Shown piece after piece: positions 21,615 through 33,800 of a DNA stretch of 64,000 nucleotides. Position 1 is the stretch's first letter. Every line of letters begins with the position of its first letter. Source of the DNA: Caenorhabditis elegans. Lineage: Eukaryota > Nematoda > Chromadorea > Rhabditida > Rhabditidae. Location: positions 4,460,501 through 4,524,500 of the forward strand of contig NC_003280.10 of the NCBI RefSeq assembly GCF_000002985.6, given 5' to 3'. The notes under the pieces were generated by a model. That model searched no databases. It saw nothing but the letters and a program-made list of their open reading frames with translations, and was not told where the DNA came from. The position numbers and the translations under genes are program-made.

Positions 21615-22990
21615 TTTTTTCTGAAAAAAGACACCATTTTTATGATTGAAATAGTTTAATTTTAAGGAGTAAAATAACATTCCGCAAGAAAGAAAATACA
21701 AAAATCAAATCCAAAAATACTTGTCTATATGAATACTAATCTCACCGAGACATGACGAACGCTATATGTAAATTAAAAACTCTAAAAGCTACTATTTTCT
21801 CTCAAAAGTTGCCAATTTTTTCGGTGTCTTACTTCTAAAAATGCACATCATGATGGGATTAATCGGAAGGCAAAAAGAAAGAAAATGAGGAAGTCTAGGA
21901 AATGGGAAAAAATTCGATCAATTATTTTTAATTACAAGTACTACTAGTTTGGTCCGTTTGGTTCCAGTGACCAAAACCGAAATTAACAATTTGAAAATAT
22001 GAAGCTTTTGCTCTCTAACTTTGAAACAATCCTACCTATATAAACATCTTAAAAATTGGGCGGGAAGTAGATCAAAAAAGATTCGGAAAAAATGATGTGA
22101 GTTTGAGCTGGATTGCAGAGTTTATCTGTCAAGCCGTGAAACACGTTTTTTTGTAGTCACGAATTGATTTTCAAAAATGCAATGAACTTTGTTTAGTCTG
22201 AAAAGACGCATAACTTGCAAGCAGGCACGCTTGTACGTATAGGCATCTTGAAGGCATCAGGTCTGCCTAACGGGGTCCGATTAAATATATGCTAATTCTA
22301 AAATATCCAAATTCATACTTGCTCCCCGAGCAACCACTAAAAACACACCAAATACGGGCAAATCCAGCTCAAATCTACATCACTCTTAATCTGACCTAGT
22401 TCCCGCGCAAAAGATGATTTAAATCCTGAGTTGTCAGATCCGTCTTAGCATTTTATTATATGACATGTACCTGCACATATATATTTATTTTTGGAACAAA
22501 AACTAACAATTATCAGCTGGGTATTATTTGAGAATTGTGTAGATCTGCCTTATAGAGGATATTTGCGGTTTTTCTTTTGGGGATTTTAAACAATGATTCA
22601 AATCTCAACTGTCGAATAAAAATTTCTAGAATTTAGCTTCAGATTTTCTGAAAATTTTGGCAAGAACCACGGTGCATGTACTTCCAGAAAAACAAAACAA
22701 AAATATATATCCTAACCCGGAACCGACTGTCCTTCAAAAAAAGGAACATTTGAGAAGAATGATGGGGGAAAAATGAGTGATCGTAAAGCGATAAGTGCTC
22801 AAAAAAACATGAGAGAACGCACCCTCGTCTCGGTGCTGAAAAATAACCATTTTTGGTGTGTGTGGCAGCTCAAAATGTCAAGTGGGGTGGCTAATGAAAA
22901 ATTCAGAGAAGCGAATTGGAATTGGTTGTACCTATAGGAAAACAACAAGCTGTTTTGCTAAAGATCTTCAAAAGAAAAAAAATCTACATA
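21615..22990. other. Gene-free stretch upstream of the 77-aa gene
   Basis: This is presumably promoter and flank for the minus-strand gene. It contains one small TAGGCACG-type island (22215-22268). I found no supportable exon. Confidence 0.4.
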
Positions 22991-22997
22991 TATATAT

Positions 22998-23335
22998 ATA
23001 TCCCTGCTTACCTACCTGCCCGCCTACGAGCCCGCAAGCATGCCTACCTGCCTACATGGCTGATTACCTTCGCCGATGCTTGTTTTCGTACACTGAACTC
23101 CGTCATAAAAGCTTTTCAAGTTACCTCATTACAATTCGCCTACCTGCAGACCTACTTGTGTTTCTCATTCCTAACTGCTTTAGTGCCTGCCTAGCACCTG
23201 CCTGGTTACGTGTCTTTCTCATTCCTGAATTTGTCTGTATGTTCCTGTCTCATATTTGACTCTCTAAGCCTTACATGCCTACAGGACTGCCTACTGACCT
23301 GTCTGTCTACCTACCTTCCATTTTTGCGCCTACAT
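22998..23335. repeat. CCTGCCTACCTAC-type dispersed repeat tract
   Basis: Many CTACCTGCC, GCCTGCCTA and CTACCTACC words, preceded by a short TATATATATATATA run at about 22988. Confidence 0.75.
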
Positions 23336-24579
23336 ATCAAGTTTAATTTTTTTAAAACTTTCTCCCGTTTAAATTATTTTCCAGGTGTTAAAATGCATAG
23401 ACCTAAGACTCTCCCTATTTTTTTCAATTAATTGAATATATTCTCAGCTTCTCCGGCAGTCAGGCTGAAAATTGAAAAACAGAGCAAAAACAGAAAAAAA
23501 AACACAAAGCAACATATACATAAGCTGAAAGCAAATGCCTTTCCTCGAGACTATATGATATTATTTTTCAGAAAAAGAGCAAAAGAGAGAGCACTGGGCG
23601 TTTCGAATAAATGTAAACTTGACATGCGATGTGTATGTGACGATGAGGAGAAGAATCACAATGAATGAATGGAATTGGAGAAAAATATGGAAAATTTATA
23701 TGAAGAGAAGAAAAAGGGGGAAACTCATTTCATAAAATGAGCTGAAAGTCAGAGGACAGCAGAGCAGAGTAGAACATATGAAAAAGAGCCAAACAGCTTC
23801 TGCCCTAATGGCTCCGCCTTTTTCAAATTGGCTCAACTAGAAGGATCAAATGCTCAATTGTAATTTGTGTTATAAAATGGACATATCAAAAAAAAAATTT
23901 AAAAAAGAAAAACCTCGCCCAACTTGCCATAAAAACTGCCAGAAAAAATTAAAATTTCTAGAAATCAAAGATTTTCCGAGTCAATCCAAGAATGTATAGT
24001 TGTCAGGTTTCTGATCCATCTTTTGAATTTCTATTTCTGCCATTTTTTCTGGTCTTGTATTCCAACGAAAATTGTACTTCAAAACGGATTAGTATATGTC
24101 TAACCAATTCTAATTTTAGCTTTTCAAAAAAAAAACCTCCAAGTATCTATAGACCTTCTCAAGATGGTCACATAAAGTTCTAAAACCAAGAAAAAAAGCA
24201 CATTTGTGCTGCCGGAGGGGTATCGGGGAACGGAAACCGCTCATTTTAGACATTTATGGTGCTCTGGATGGAACTTTGAGCAGAAACAAAGAAAAAAGAG
24301 CCGCAAAAAATTGGAAAAAAAAATTACGGAAAAATGTTTAAATGACAATGGGAAACTCCCTTGAAGTCGAAATTTAAGAAAAACCTTGTAAAGTGTCTGG
24401 CCGAGCTTTTCCTTTTCTAGGCCATGTTGTAAAAGTTGCATGGCCGCAAAAAAACTCGGCCACGTCTCGAACTCAACTCAACTTTAATCCAAAATTTCGT
24501 GGCTCCTTCTTTTTAAGAAATTTCACTTTTACTAGAGTGTCCTTGCTTTCCCTTTATGCCCCTAAAGGCTTCATCGCGT
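23336..24579. other. Gene-free AT-rich stretch
   Basis: Only open frames without plausible splice partners are present. I see no gene, RNA or clear repeat. Confidence 0.35.
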
Positions 24580-24852
24580 GCTTATAAGCCTGCCTACAAG
24601 CCTGACTACAGATATATCTGCGAACCTACCTAAGTGTCTACCTACGTGCCTGACTACGTGCCTGTCTACTTGCTTATCTACGGGTATACCTACTTAGTAC
24701 ATGCCTACCCACTGGCTTGTCTACATACCTATCTGCTTACCTTCGCACATACACACCTGCATACGGGTGCCTACATATCTATCTACATGCCTGTCTATGT
24801 GCCTACCTACATGCCTATCTACGGGTCTGCCTACCTACTTGCCTACATACCA
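24580..24852. repeat. CCTGCCTACCTAC-type dispersed repeat tract
   Basis: A run of GTGCCTGACTACGTGCCTG, CTACATGCCTGTCTA and related words. It is the most regular of the four large tracts, with a period near 12-16 bases in places. Confidence 0.8.
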
Positions 24853-25648
24853 CTCCTCCCTCTACAAGCCGGAGCAAAACATTTTTCACAAACTTCTAGA
24901 AAAGCAAATTGAACTCCATTCAAAATTTTTCGCCAAAAAAGCGAGCAATACCACTGGGATGTGCGGCTCTTTTTCAGACACAACACAGAAATGAGAGAAG
25001 AGTGAGTGCATCAAAGATTCCACACGAGATTCTTGGGGCTTCATCATCATCATCGTCGTTCCCCGGCCGCTTCTCACTGCTCACTCTATCATTTCTGCTT
25101 CTTCTCAACTTCTCTTAAAGATGAAGCTCATACTTTTCACTCCCTCCTCCTCCTCATCTCCTTTTAATCCAATCGGAATCGGGCGTAGAAAAAAGAAAAA
25201 GAAGACACGCTATTCTTGGAGTTATTCTAGTGTCAGAGAGCATTACTCTTTTTTTTTATGAAGAGCCATGGGGTGTTTTAATCCGGCTTTTTCTAATCTG
25301 TTGAAAAGGTGAGGCCCCGAGAAAGAGATGGGCTGGGGGAGAGGACAAGGGATCTTCAAATGGCTTAACCTTGGATTAGTTGTAGTTGGAAAATGTCTGG
25401 ATATTCATGGAATTGAATAATAAAATGTTCAAAGAATGAAACGATGTTAGCGAGATCTGAAAGACGAGAAAAACAAATTCTGAAAAATTGAGTTTTATTC
25501 GATTTGGGGTCTTCCCACGAACATCAAGTTTTCATCTTACACATTCTAGTTTCATAACATGGAATTTGAGAAAAACGTCTTACAAGTGTAGTTGGGGAAG
25601 TACTATGGCTTTGGTGCCAGCCGAGAAGACTGCCAATATGCATAAGTA
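24853..25648. other. Gene-free stretch with pyrimidine-rich segments
   Basis: It includes a TCATCATCATCATCG short tandem (about 25037) and TCCTCCTCCTC (about 25143). No exon structure could be supported. Confidence 0.35.
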
Positions 25649-25649
25649 C

Positions 25650-25885
25650 TTGCCTGCCTACACATGTGCCTGCCTACGTGCCTGCCTACACGCCTGTTCC
25701 TGTTCGCATATTTAACGCATTTGCCTATATACCTTCTTATGTACCTACGAACCTGCATTCATGCCTGCCTTTGTGCCTGCCTACTTGCCTGCCGACCAGA
25801 CAACCAAAATATCTCCCAACATACCAACCTGCATTTCTCCCTACACACCTGCCTACGTGCCTGCCTACATGTATATCTACGTGCC
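25650..25885. repeat. CCTGCCTACCTAC-type dispersed repeat tract
   Basis: Repeated TGCCTGCCTAC and CTACGTGCCTG words. Frames through it give runs such as LPAYVPAY, which are not a protein family. Confidence 0.75.
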
Positions 25886-27134
25886 TATACATGACCAACT
25901 CAGTCTCCTTTTTTGGCAACAATCTCCTAACTCTCTCCATGAGCCCAAATGTGTGGAACATTGAGATACTTGTTATTTTCGGGATTTAATCAAATCAAAA
26001 TTTCATGACCGTTGACTTGACAACGTAATCTAATCAGTGCCACTAGTGTGGAACGTATCAGTTACGACACGGCTCACAAATGTGTGTCAACTAAAAATAT
26101 AGCCGGGTGGGTCACTGAAACTAAAACTTCTGCTTCAAAGCACCTGACTTTTGCAAAACTCGAAAAAGGTATCAAAAATCTGAACCAAAAAGAAACTGGA
26201 ATTCTCATCTTTAATATTTCCCAATTTTCAGATGAGCCTAAATCTCAAATGTTCCCTAAAGTTCAAAAATACAAATTACCATCACTAAGGATCACAAATC
26301 AAAGTTCATTATCCAATCAAATCAGCCTAATAAACTGAAAAAAAAATAAGAAGAAGATGACCAATGTTCTCAATGCTCCAAAGCAGGCAGAGAAGATGTA
26401 AAAGGTGTCACTCTAAAAATTTCCAATGAACACGTGTCTGTGATGAGAAAAAGAAAAAAAGAAAAAGAAAAGAAAAATTGTGAAAAATAGTAAGAAAAAC
26501 AACATCCGGATTCTTATTCGGATGAAAACAACTCCCTCTCCGGTTGGAAATAGGACATGATTGGTGCTCATATATAGATGACGAGAAGCCAAAACTATTC
26601 GTGGATCAGGAATTTCTTGGAAACTTTTTATAGAGTCTAGTGATACACAACAGTTCATTCGCCATAACGGATCCAAAACAACTATTCGACATTTTTTGAT
26701 AAAAATTGAGGGCAAGCTGAAAGCTGAAAAAAAATTGGAAAATGACGAAAAGAATAGGTCCAGTTTTTGAAAGTTCTTCCAATATCGAACTAGAAGTTTC
26801 CGACTAAATTGTGAAGTTTGTAGTTTGTAGTTCGTAGTTTGTGTTCAAAATTTTTCAGCTAGAACAAAAACTCAACAAAGTTCCAGCACAATTTTCATTT
26901 AAAAAATGTTTTCTGCGAAACCTCGGAAAATATAATAGACAGCTAAAAAAGACAAGCAGCTGAAAGTGTCGGGAGACGGAGCACAAATTGAATAAGATTA
27001 TACGAGCTATCATAAATCAAATTTTACGCTCCATCAACTAAGCGAGACTTGTCTCGGCGACCACTAATTGTGTTATTCTTCGTTTTTTCTTTTGCAGGCA
27101 TCGCGATAAAAAACTTTAAAAAATAGAGAAAGAA
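25886..27134. other. Gene-free stretch before the 233-aa gene
   Basis: AT-rich sequence with a purine-rich run (about 26446-26480). Its end (27081-27097) is a CTTTTTTCTTTTGCAG-like acceptor followed by an ATG at 27135, discussed as a possible orphan exon. Confidence 0.35.
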
Positions 27135-27294
27135 ATGGCAAATACAACGACAAAAACAACTACGAGTCATCTACGAAAATTTACATGTGAGCTCTGAAAA
27201 AATCACTTCATTTTCAAAATTAATATTATGCATATGAAAAATCAAGTTTTTTTTCCAAAATCAGAAAAAAACACACACAGAAGTATTTCAAAGT

Positions 27295-28882
27295 TTAAGC
27301 CCTTTGACGTGGCAGACACCCCAAAAGCTTCGAGGCAGTCATCATTCCATTTCTCATTCCAGACAGTGTTGACAGAATTATAGAACTTGGCTTCTTTCCG
27401 ATCACTCCCTTGGCTCTCATTTCTAGGCATGACTCAAGATCTTCGCAAACTTCTTCCGAGAGTTCGTTGAGGACGCGACGCATTTCTTTCTGAAATAAGA
27501 TACATGTTTTAGATAATAAGTTGTTAGAAACGAATTTTCGAGCCTGGCTTAAGCCTAAGCCTACGCCTAAGCCTAAGCCGAAGCCGAACTCTAAGCCTAA
27601 TTTCATTCACAGATCCTTCTGGATAATTTTCAGAAAGAGGCTCCTGTCATAACCCAACAGCCAGTGAATTTCAGAATAGTAATTTAAATTTTTTTCACAT
27701 TTCTTCTTATTTTCTGATTGAACATTTTATCCACCGCTGAACTCACATGACACTTTGTGAAATGCAAAAGCCAATCAATTCTCTCATCACAAATCGTGGA
27801 TCTATCCACATTGAACCTTAACAGCTTTTCAACATCCGCCATTTCGACATCCAAAAAATAAATGTACACCCGAATTTTTGTTCTCAGCTCTTTTAATAGT
27901 TCATCAGCTCCCTCGTACAACCGATTCGCATCGTTGGCAAAATCCGAAACAAGATCGACGATAAGGGAAAGCTGTAAAATTTCTGATAGGATTTTGGAAG
28001 ATTTCGCCCCCGATTTAATTGGCATAAAATGGGTAATTTTATTCATGCAAGCCATAAAAAATTCTAAAAATTTTTTTCCAGTTCAAAGGGTATTTATAAA
28101 TTTCGGATTCATTAAAATTTATTCCAATTCATTACCTTTTTACACAAATCGGATTCAGTGTTCGCAATCTCTCTCCGAGTAATAATGCGTTCATATTGTG
28201 TAGTTGGAGTGTTTGATGGCTTTTGTAGTGGTTGAATGATAACGTCTCCGTTCTGTGACCATTCATCACCGATTAAAGTGTTACACGAGTGACGGTCTTC
28301 CTGGAAATTTATATTTTATTTTAAAAACGTTTTAGGACAATGGGATGCGGAAATGAATTCAGTGATGGGAATTTCGGTTCAATATTTTGAAAAAACCGAC
28401 TTAAACTTATGTTATTATTGCCAGTTTAGATTAAGCATGCATATAATAGCCTAAAATGACCAACTACTATAAAAAACGGTTCAAAATATTTTCAGATAAC
28501 ATTTTTCGAAAAAAAACTAGACAATGGGTCATAATGGCCTATTATAAACTGTAAAAAATTTTAATATTTTTCTGAATTTTCAGTTTTGGGCCCACTTTTT
28601 TAAATTAACCGTTTTAAAACAACGTTTCATGCCCTTCTAAAAAAACTTGAAAATCATAAAAAAATAATTAAAAAATGAATAGATTTTGTAAATTTATATT
28701 TGGTTAAATATCATGACTCATTTTCTACCGTTTATATAAACTTCAAACTTAAAATAAAAACCCACTTGTGAATAATCGACGGATGGCAATGAGACTTCCG
28801 AATTGTGATGAGAAGCCAATGAATTTTGAGATGGACTTTCAGCTCTGTACAACGTGGTTTTTTCTCCTAATCTTCGGAACAT
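27295..28882 (-). CDS. Unrecognised 233-aa helical protein
   Basis: Four minus-strand exons (28882-28766, 28300-28136, 27971-27747, 27489-27295), all phase 0, give 233 aa. The ATG lies six bases after a TTTTCAG acceptor. The first 95 residues are Ser/Asn/Thr-rich and probably disordered. Residues 95-232 are helix-prone, with regular Leu/Ile spacing (DLVSDFANDANRLYEGADEL, MRRVLNELSEEVCEDLESCL). No signal peptide or membrane segment is seen, and I recognise no family. Intron 3 (27490-27746) contains an interstitial telomere-like repeat. All splice sites are good, so the gene is likely real. Confidence 0.78.
27549..27600 (-). repeat. Interstitial telomere-like repeat (GCCTAA)
   Basis: About eight GCCTAA units, some changed to GCCTAC or GCCGAA. 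This is the complement of the nematode telomere unit TTAGGC. It lies inside intron 3 of the 233-aa gene. Confidence 0.8.
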
Positions 28883-29685
28883 TTTTGTCTGAAAATTTCC
28901 GAGGACTTTATTTAGGATACTGAAGGAAAAACGTGTAAAAAATGTCTGAATTGCGGATGTTTTTGGGCAGATATAAATCTTTTGACGGACGGAGAGTAGT
29001 GGAGAGTGACCTTATTTTGAAGTGACAATTCCACCAGTTTAATCCGAAATCGCTGGTTTTTTGGGTCAGATGGCTAGTTGGACATGGAAGGTTGATCGGT
29101 TTAATTTTCAATTTTTAAAAGTGTTTCTCAATTTTTTTTTCCAAAAAAAATCGGAAATTCAAAATTTCAGAATAAATTGCAAAAAATAGAGGTAACAAAA
29201 TTCTAAAAAAAAAGAGATTTCTAAAAAAACTGAAATTAAAAAAACGAACAAATTCGAGTTTTATTGAATTTTAATTTAGTTTTCTGCTAAAAAATTCAAG
29301 CATACGAAAAAATTCAAATTGCAAGCTACAAATTCGTAAATTTATAAAATTAAATACCCATATTAATGAGTAAATTTATACGGGAAATCCAAAAGAATCT
29401 ACCAAAATTAATAAGATAAGAGATTCCGGATGTACAATATGATAAAATATTTGAAAATAATAAAGAGGGATGAACAGAAAAAAAGGGAATGATTGTATGT
29501 GATAAGCCTTCCACTGTCGGGGAATGTCCATTCATTCTCATCTTATTCATAAAAATCTCGTTCCGCATCATTCGCTTTCCCTTATCAATTTATTGGAGGA
29601 ATCCTGAATTTGAGGGAGTGTGTAGCTATTGTTAGCCAGAGGAGAGAAGATGTGATCCATGATTCCTTAATTCAAAGTAGGTAGC

Positions 29686-29783
29686 GTAGGCTTAGATTCA
29701 CGCTTCAGCTAGGCTTAGGCTTAGACGTAGCCTTAAGCTTAAGCTACGGTTAGGCTTGGGCTTAGGCGTATTCTTAAGCTTAG
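29686..29783 (+). repeat. Interstitial telomere-like repeat (TTAGGC)
   Basis: Degenerate TTAGGC units (TAGGCTTAGGCTTAGACGTAG and later GGTTAGGCTTGGGCTTAGGC), in the opposite orientation to the array at 27549. Confidence 0.75.
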
Positions 29784-29863
29784 ATTCGGAAAATTTGTTT
29801 TTAAATGCTTTTTCCTATCGTCATTTTACTCTAAAACACAAAACAAAACAACTGAAAAACTAT

Positions 29864-29869
29864 TTTATT
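29864..29869 (-). terminator. Poly(A) signal of the ShKT gene
   Basis: AATAAA on the minus strand lies 39 bases beyond the stop codon. Confidence 0.6.
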
Positions 29870-29907
29870 GAATTAATACTGCTGCTAGGAATTGAAACTT
29901 TGAGACA

Positions 29908-30329
29908 TTATAGAACAATTGGAGGCAATGAAGCAGATCCAGCTTTGCCTGAAAAATATTTGGATTCCAGATTTCAAACAAAAAACTTACAGCGACCACA
30001 AGTCTTCGCACAAAAACTATTCATTGCTGCTTCAAAATTACGTGATCTAGTCTTACAATACGGTTTACGAACAGCACAACCGGAGAATTTATCTTCACAA
30101 AGGTCCGGGGAAGTTATCACCTGATCAACTGCACAACAGTTTCCATTTGATATTCTGGTGTAACCAGTCGGGCAATTTCCATCGGGGGAGGCTTTAAGCT
30201 TTTCGTTGAAATTTCCATTATAGAAGCAAAATTTCGCCTACCTCCATAAGATACAGTTCTACAGGTTTTCAGTTCCTGTGCACTAATTATAACAGAGCTG
30301 AGCATGAAAAAAGGCAAAAACTGAAGCAT
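29908..30329 (-). CDS. Small secreted ShKT-domain protein
   Basis: Minus-strand exons 30329-30242, 30191-29991 and 29948-29908 give 109 aa. The ATG follows a TTATTTCAG acceptor by four bases. Residues 1-18 are a signal peptide (MLQFLPFFMLSSVIISA). Then comes a Cys segment containing GNCPTGYTRISNGNCC. Last is a ShKT domain with six cysteines, from CEDKFSGC to FCAKTCGRC, the pattern of K-channel-toxin-like domains common in nematode secreted proteins. The exon 2-3 join (CGCT|GTAAGT to TTTTTCAG) is strong. The first intron (30192-30241, 50 bases, GTAGGC to CTTAAAG) is inferred only because it restores the frame and lacks a TTTCAG acceptor. If it is not spliced, the gene carries a frameshift and is broken. 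Its role is unknown. Confidence 0.68.
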
Positions 30330-30899
30330 ATCTCTGAAATAAATGCAGCAAAGCTTCTGACTCATTTTAAGCTGGAAAAACTGTTATTGTTACAGCTGTA
30401 GACAGCTAGTTAAACATGTTTTCCAACTTTCAAGTGCAAAATTGTTTGCACGGGAAAAGTGACAAAACTGAAAGTACAGATGAAAACACAAAAGATTAAA
30501 TTTTCGGAAGCATTGCTCTCTGACATTGCATTGAAAATATTTTATCATGAACCCCGCTGGAGCTTCTTCATTTTTAAATTTTGAATTTTGATTTGAAATG
30601 TCATTCTGATTATTTTTTCTACCTTTTCCAAAACAACAATACTGGTTAAATATTAATATTAAATACTTTATGCACGTATTCAAATTCTTTTCATTATAAA
30701 AATCATTGTATAGGTTCAGATGGATATATTATCCAAGTTTTTAGACAGGTTTGTGTTGACTTACAACTATACAAAACTCGTATGTGAATGGTGGTGGGAA
30801 ACATTGAATAAAAAGTGGGAAAACCAATAAAAAAAATCGGCATCTTCTAAAAGTGACACCGGGGCAATTATGCAAGTGTTCCGCAACCATACGGCGGTT
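30330..30899. other. Intergenic: ShKT gene promoter and camt-1 3' flank
   Basis: No exon is seen here. It should hold the upstream region of the ShKT gene and the 3' UTR of camt-1, whose poly(A) signal I could not place. Confidence 0.35.
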
Positions 30900-33800
30900 T
30901 CAATTGGTCCCATGGATGATGACGTTGTGTTGGTCGATGTGGAATTGTTGTTGAGGATGGTGTTGCACCGATCGGAATGAATTCTGGGGCATCGTGGTGA
31001 GCATCTGGAAATTTGGGAAGTTGCAAGAGTTGGGAAAGCTGTTAACGTAGGTTTTGCCTGCCTACCTACAGCCTATTATTTGAAAATCGTGACCACAGAG
31101 CCTAGAAGGTACGTGTGTAGGACATAATAGGCCGCCTTGTAGGTAGGCAGATAGGCATTATGTAAAGATTGCTCACCTCTTTTCCGTTCACCATCAGAAT
31201 CTCGTTTGTTGCGTTGATCTCCGCTGGTTTGCGGGCAGGCGACGTACCGTCTTCGTTTAGCGCATGCATTTTCCGCAATCTGAAATTAAAGATATTAATC
31301 AAATATTTATAACTTTGGATTGGAAAATTCATAAATCTCAATTTAAAGATGCAGTGCGCCTTTAAACGGAAATCTCGGAATCTTTTATAGAAAGCATTAG
31401 ACTTTTTTTTTGGATGCTTTTGTAATGGGAAATAATAATCATGGTAAGAAAATTATAAGAAAATGAATAATATAGATTTACTCTCAATTTTTACGGTTTG
31501 CCTAGGCAGGCATAGGCAGGCAGTAAAAGTAGAGAGGAACGAACCACTATCACGATTAAAGGAACATAACAATATGTTAAACTTACTAGATGTTGAGTAT
31601 GACCATCATCAATATTTACACTGAATAGGTATTAATTTTCCATTAATTTTTATTAATAAATTTCTCAAAAATTTTCTTCATCAATTAATTAAAAATAAAC
31701 TCACTTATTACGATTTTGTCGCATAAAATTCTGGATCTTCCTGGCGGCGGCTTGACGTTTTCGGTGTCTATAACGGTAGGCGACTTGAATCGTGGTGGCG
31801 GCTCTTTCGCGGAGCATAGTCGAATTGGTCTTCGGGACTTGAATGCAAATGGATTGTCCGTCAAGAGTCGGATGTTCTGGGACACTGGCGATAACTGCTT
31901 CAACAGCTCCTTCTTCTTTGTCGTCGCGCTGGAAATTATGAACTTTAGGGGTTGATATTAAAATATTTAAAGAAAAGTTCTTTGTGTATTAGTTTCAGTC
32001 AAATTAATAAAGTTTGAACTTACCCCACGAGGAATTTTTTGGTAGTCTAATTCGATTTCAGTATCAGTTTCTTAATTTCAAAATGTCTATGCACCATGCT
32101 CACAACTAACCTTTCTCATTCTAAAATGCTTCTGCACAACAATTGCGGCATTGTGAAGCTTCTTGAAATAGCAAAATTGTTTGTATCTTCTATAGCATCC
32201 CTGAATCTTCAACGCAGCCCGTCGTTCAATGTCCTCCTGACGACGAGTTGTGCTCCGAGCACGGTAGACTCGATAGGCTCGTTGGATGACCATTGCTGCT
32301 TCGTAGACGTCTCGTTGTTCATCGTCTAGAAATTATAATAATACGATAGAATTTAAGGGAGTTAAAATATTCTTAGTTTGCAGCCGATATCAATCGAGGA
32401 CCGAACTGGACCAATTTTTTCCTATCAGCTCCGCTCCCTTTTTGATCTACTTTGCCAGCTTATATTTTGTTTCTCTTTGGTTTCATATAAAAACTGTAAA
32501 CTGACAAAGTATGTGCAAAATATTTTTCTATACTTTAGTAGTAGGAAATTTTTTGATAAAGTCAAAGACAATCATTGTTCTACTTCGCCAGTTTATATCA
32601 AGTTTGTTTTTAACTTAATCAAAACGTTTCAATAACAAAAGTATATAAAAATATTTGGTACGTATTTTTACTGTTAAAAATTTGGTGATAAGTTCAATAA
32701 CAATCGAGACATGAGCTGTCAAAAAAATTATCGTTTCCGTCTTTTGGGGATTACTGTATGGGTACGGTAGGAACTCTCTTCATGTACTGTAGCTTTTCAA
32801 ATCTCACCACAAAATCCTCTATACAACAAGTGATCGTCGGCGTCGAGAGCGGACCGTTTTGGGTTCAATTGTGAGTACACCATTTTTTATTTTGGTTTTT
32901 AAATTTTAAACTATAAATCTGGATATGTGTGTGGTTTGGCCAAGGAGAGCTCAATTCAGAGCACGGTCCCACGCAGTGAGGGCTGGAAGGAAACTGTTTT
33001 GAGGAGTATAATGAAAAGGAGAAAAACAAGTCGAAAGAATACAAGAGATAAAAAACTACATTTTTCATATTTTTGGTGTCAACACCCACGTCTATAAGCA
33101 GGCTGTTATTAATAGATTATGATTTAAAAAAATTAATGAAATGATAAGAGTGTCCGTTTTGTTTGCCAGACTTCACATATTATCTAATCAGGAAATGGGG
33201 TAGCTTCATGGAAAAATTCTGGAAATTTCAGAAATTTTTAAGAACTCAGAAAATGTGTTTCGCTGCTCAAAAAGTTTCCAAGGTGATATTTTCAGCTCGA
33301 GCCATTTTTAAGGAAAAATGAAATATTTAGCGACTTGTTCGTCAGTGGTCATTAATCATTTCTAGGATTCTTAGTATTCATTTTGGGGGGAAAAAAATGG
33401 ACCTGGCAAATGAATAATGAATGAGTAAACAACTTCTGGAATTTTTCAGAGCAGAGTGGGCGTCAATTAATTTCGGTACTTCTACTAAATGAACTATTGC
33501 ATCATATTGTTCCTATGTTTTTAATTGGAAATTAATTTTTAAAAAACTAGAAAATCACTTGATTTATCGGAAAATATCATTCATTACAATTGAAAAACTT
33601 GGGAAAGTGCTTAAGAATTGCAAATTGCCGAATATCGAATTGTACAACTTTCAGCTCATTTTGGTGCATTTTCTTTTATCCTAGAACAATTGGATTTTTA
33701 ATCACCCATATTTTTACTGAAGTTACAACAAAAAATCTGAAAAAAAATCTACAAAAATCTACTCTTGGAGCATTTTTGTAAGCTTCTAAAAAAATGTGAA

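Noticed and set aside
24634..24994. Three overlapping open frames full of Tyr, Leu, Pro and Cys
   Set aside because: All three frames are translations of the CCTGCCTACC-type repeat, which stays open by composition.
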